Source: JAFGHJ01 sp964631335
Lineage (GTDB): Bacteria; Hydrothermota; UBA3072
Direction of reading: 5' to 3'
Assembly: GCA_964631335.1 (NCBI GenBank)
Contig: CAZVXD010000111.1
Span: 1-5,784, forward strand
DNA: 5,784 nt
Below, piece after piece: positions 4,899 through 5,784 of this stretch (its first letter is position 1; the number at the start of each line of letters is the position of its first letter). A model generated the notes under the pieces. That model worked only from the letters and a program-made list of their open reading frames with translations, made no database searches and was not told the origin of the DNA. The translations under genes were made by a program, and so were the position numbers.

Positions 4899-5784
4899 TA
4901 ATATTAGATATAAAATCACTTGTAAGAATATACCGTTCTCCTTTTTTAATGAAAAAGTCAGTAGGGCTGGACGGACTGGACATGGAAATCCGGGAAGGGA
5001 AAGTATACGGTTTGCTTGGTCCTAACGGAGCGGGAAAAACAACCGCTCTTAAAATAATAACAGGCTTAATAAGACCTACGTCAGGCAAAATTAAAATATT
5101 CGACAAATCGAATCCGTTAGAGGCAAGAAAACGAATCGGTTTCCTCCCGGAGAACCCTTCATTTTATCCGCATTTAACGGGAGGAGAATTGCTCAGATTT
5201 TATGCCAGATTATACAACATAAGTCTTTCCTCCGAGGAAGTAGAAGAAAAAATGAACATGGTCGGATTGAAAAAAAGTCTCGACAAGAGAATAGGCGGAT
5301 ATTCAAAAGGTATGATACAGAGAATAGGTTTTGCTCAAGCTATTATTGGGGATCCGGCTTTTGTTGTACTCGATGAACCTCTATCGGGGCTCGACCCCTT
5401 AGGAAGAAGAGAAATAAAAGATTTAATAGTAAAAATCAACAAAAAAGGCAAAACGATTCTTTTTTCGTCCCATATTTTATCCGATGTGGAAGCGATTTGC
5501 AGCAGGGTAGGAATAATAATTAATGGCAAGATGAAACAGGTCGGTTCCCTGGGAGAGATTCTTAAAAAAGATATCCGATATGTGGAAATCGAATTTAAAG
5601 GAATAAAAGGCTTAAAGGCTTTCAATAAATATGGAAAAATAAAGAGTGAAAACGGAATAAATCACCTCCGCATCGAAGAAGAAAAAAACAGAGATAAAGC
5701 GATTAATGAAATCATAAAAAAGAAAGGTAAAATCCTTTCTGTAATACCCGTCAAAAAAACTCTCGAAGAACACTTTATGCAGGC
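4895..5784 (+). CDS. ABC-2 type transporter ATP-binding protein, C-terminal end cut off
   Basis: The frame is open from the ATG at 4895 to the window edge (296 codons plus 2 bases). It encodes the cytoplasmic ATPase subunit of an ABC-2 type exporter (COG1131; CcmA/NatA/DrrA-like). Motifs in order: Walker A GPNGAGKTT (42-50); the Q-loop region IGFLPEN (81-87), with Glu where Gln is usual, a common variant in this group; the signature YSKGMIQR (136-143); Walker B FVVLDEP (156-162); D-loop SGLD (164-167); and the switch His H193. After about residue 215 comes the accessory C-terminal region typical of ABC-2 ATPases. The last visible residues, LEEHFMQ, match the family's closing segment, so probably only a few to about 20 residues are missing. 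It overlaps the radical SAM gene by ATGA. A membrane permease gene is expected downstream but is not visible. The transported substrate is unknown. Confidence 0.92.
   Translation, partial: MIILDIKSLVRIYRSPFLMKKSVGLDGLDMEIREGKVYGLLGPNGAGKTTALKIITGLIRPTSGKIKIFDKSNPLEARKRIGFLPENPSFYPHLTGGELLRFYARLYNISLSSEEVEEKMNMVGLKKSLDKRIGGYSKGMIQRIGFAQAIIGDPAFVVLDEPLSGLDPLGRREIKDLIVKINKKGKTILFSSHILSDVEAICSRVGIIINGKMKQVGSLGEILKKDIRYVEIEFKGIKGLKAFNKYGKIKSENGINHLRIEEEKNRDKAINEIIKKKGKILSVIPVKKTLEEHFMQ

Overview
This window is an AT-rich stretch, read entirely on the + strand, from what looks like a metagenome-assembled genome: a run of exactly 100 Ns (3650-3749) joins two contig ends. Purine-rich Shine-Dalgarno sites, a TTGACA/TAAAAT promoter-like pair and AGA-rich Arg codon use point to a bacterium. 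The gene set (DUF89 phosphatase, family 4 uracil-DNA glycosylase, MTH1187-type thiamine-binding protein, AmmeMemoRadiSam radical SAM enzyme) is typical of anaerobes and of deep-branching uncultured lineages. I cannot fix the phylum from this sequence alone.

Left block (1-3622): six tightly packed genes that look like one operon. They are the C-terminal part of a DUF89/ARMT1-like metal-dependent phosphatase (cut by the window edge), a family 4 [4Fe-4S] uracil-DNA glycosylase with an unusual Cys-containing C-terminal extension, an MBL-fold metallohydrolase (COG1237 type), a polytopic membrane protein of unknown function rich in His and Asp, a class I SAM-dependent methyltransferase, and a small MTH1187/DUF77 thiamine-binding protein. 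The intergenic distances are 18, 1, 3, -17 and 0 bases. Several members (damage-control phosphatase, uracil excision, cofactor binding) fit a loose theme of housekeeping repair, but no single pathway is evident.

Middle (3623-3788): a short degenerate CACA(A)GATT repeat runs into the assembly gap. Immediately after the gap comes a good sigma70-type promoter that ends 8 bases before the next start codon.

Right block (3789-5784): an AmmeMemoRadiSam-type radical SAM enzyme carrying an N-terminal twin-arginine-like motif overlaps, through ATGA, an ABC-2 type transporter ATPase that runs off the window just short of its expected end. A permease gene probably follows outside the window.

I found no RNA genes, insertion sequences, CRISPR arrays or clear terminators. 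The window is mostly recognisable metabolism and housekeeping. The least explained parts are the membrane protein, the extended and substituted glycosylase, and the Tat-like leader on the radical SAM enzyme.
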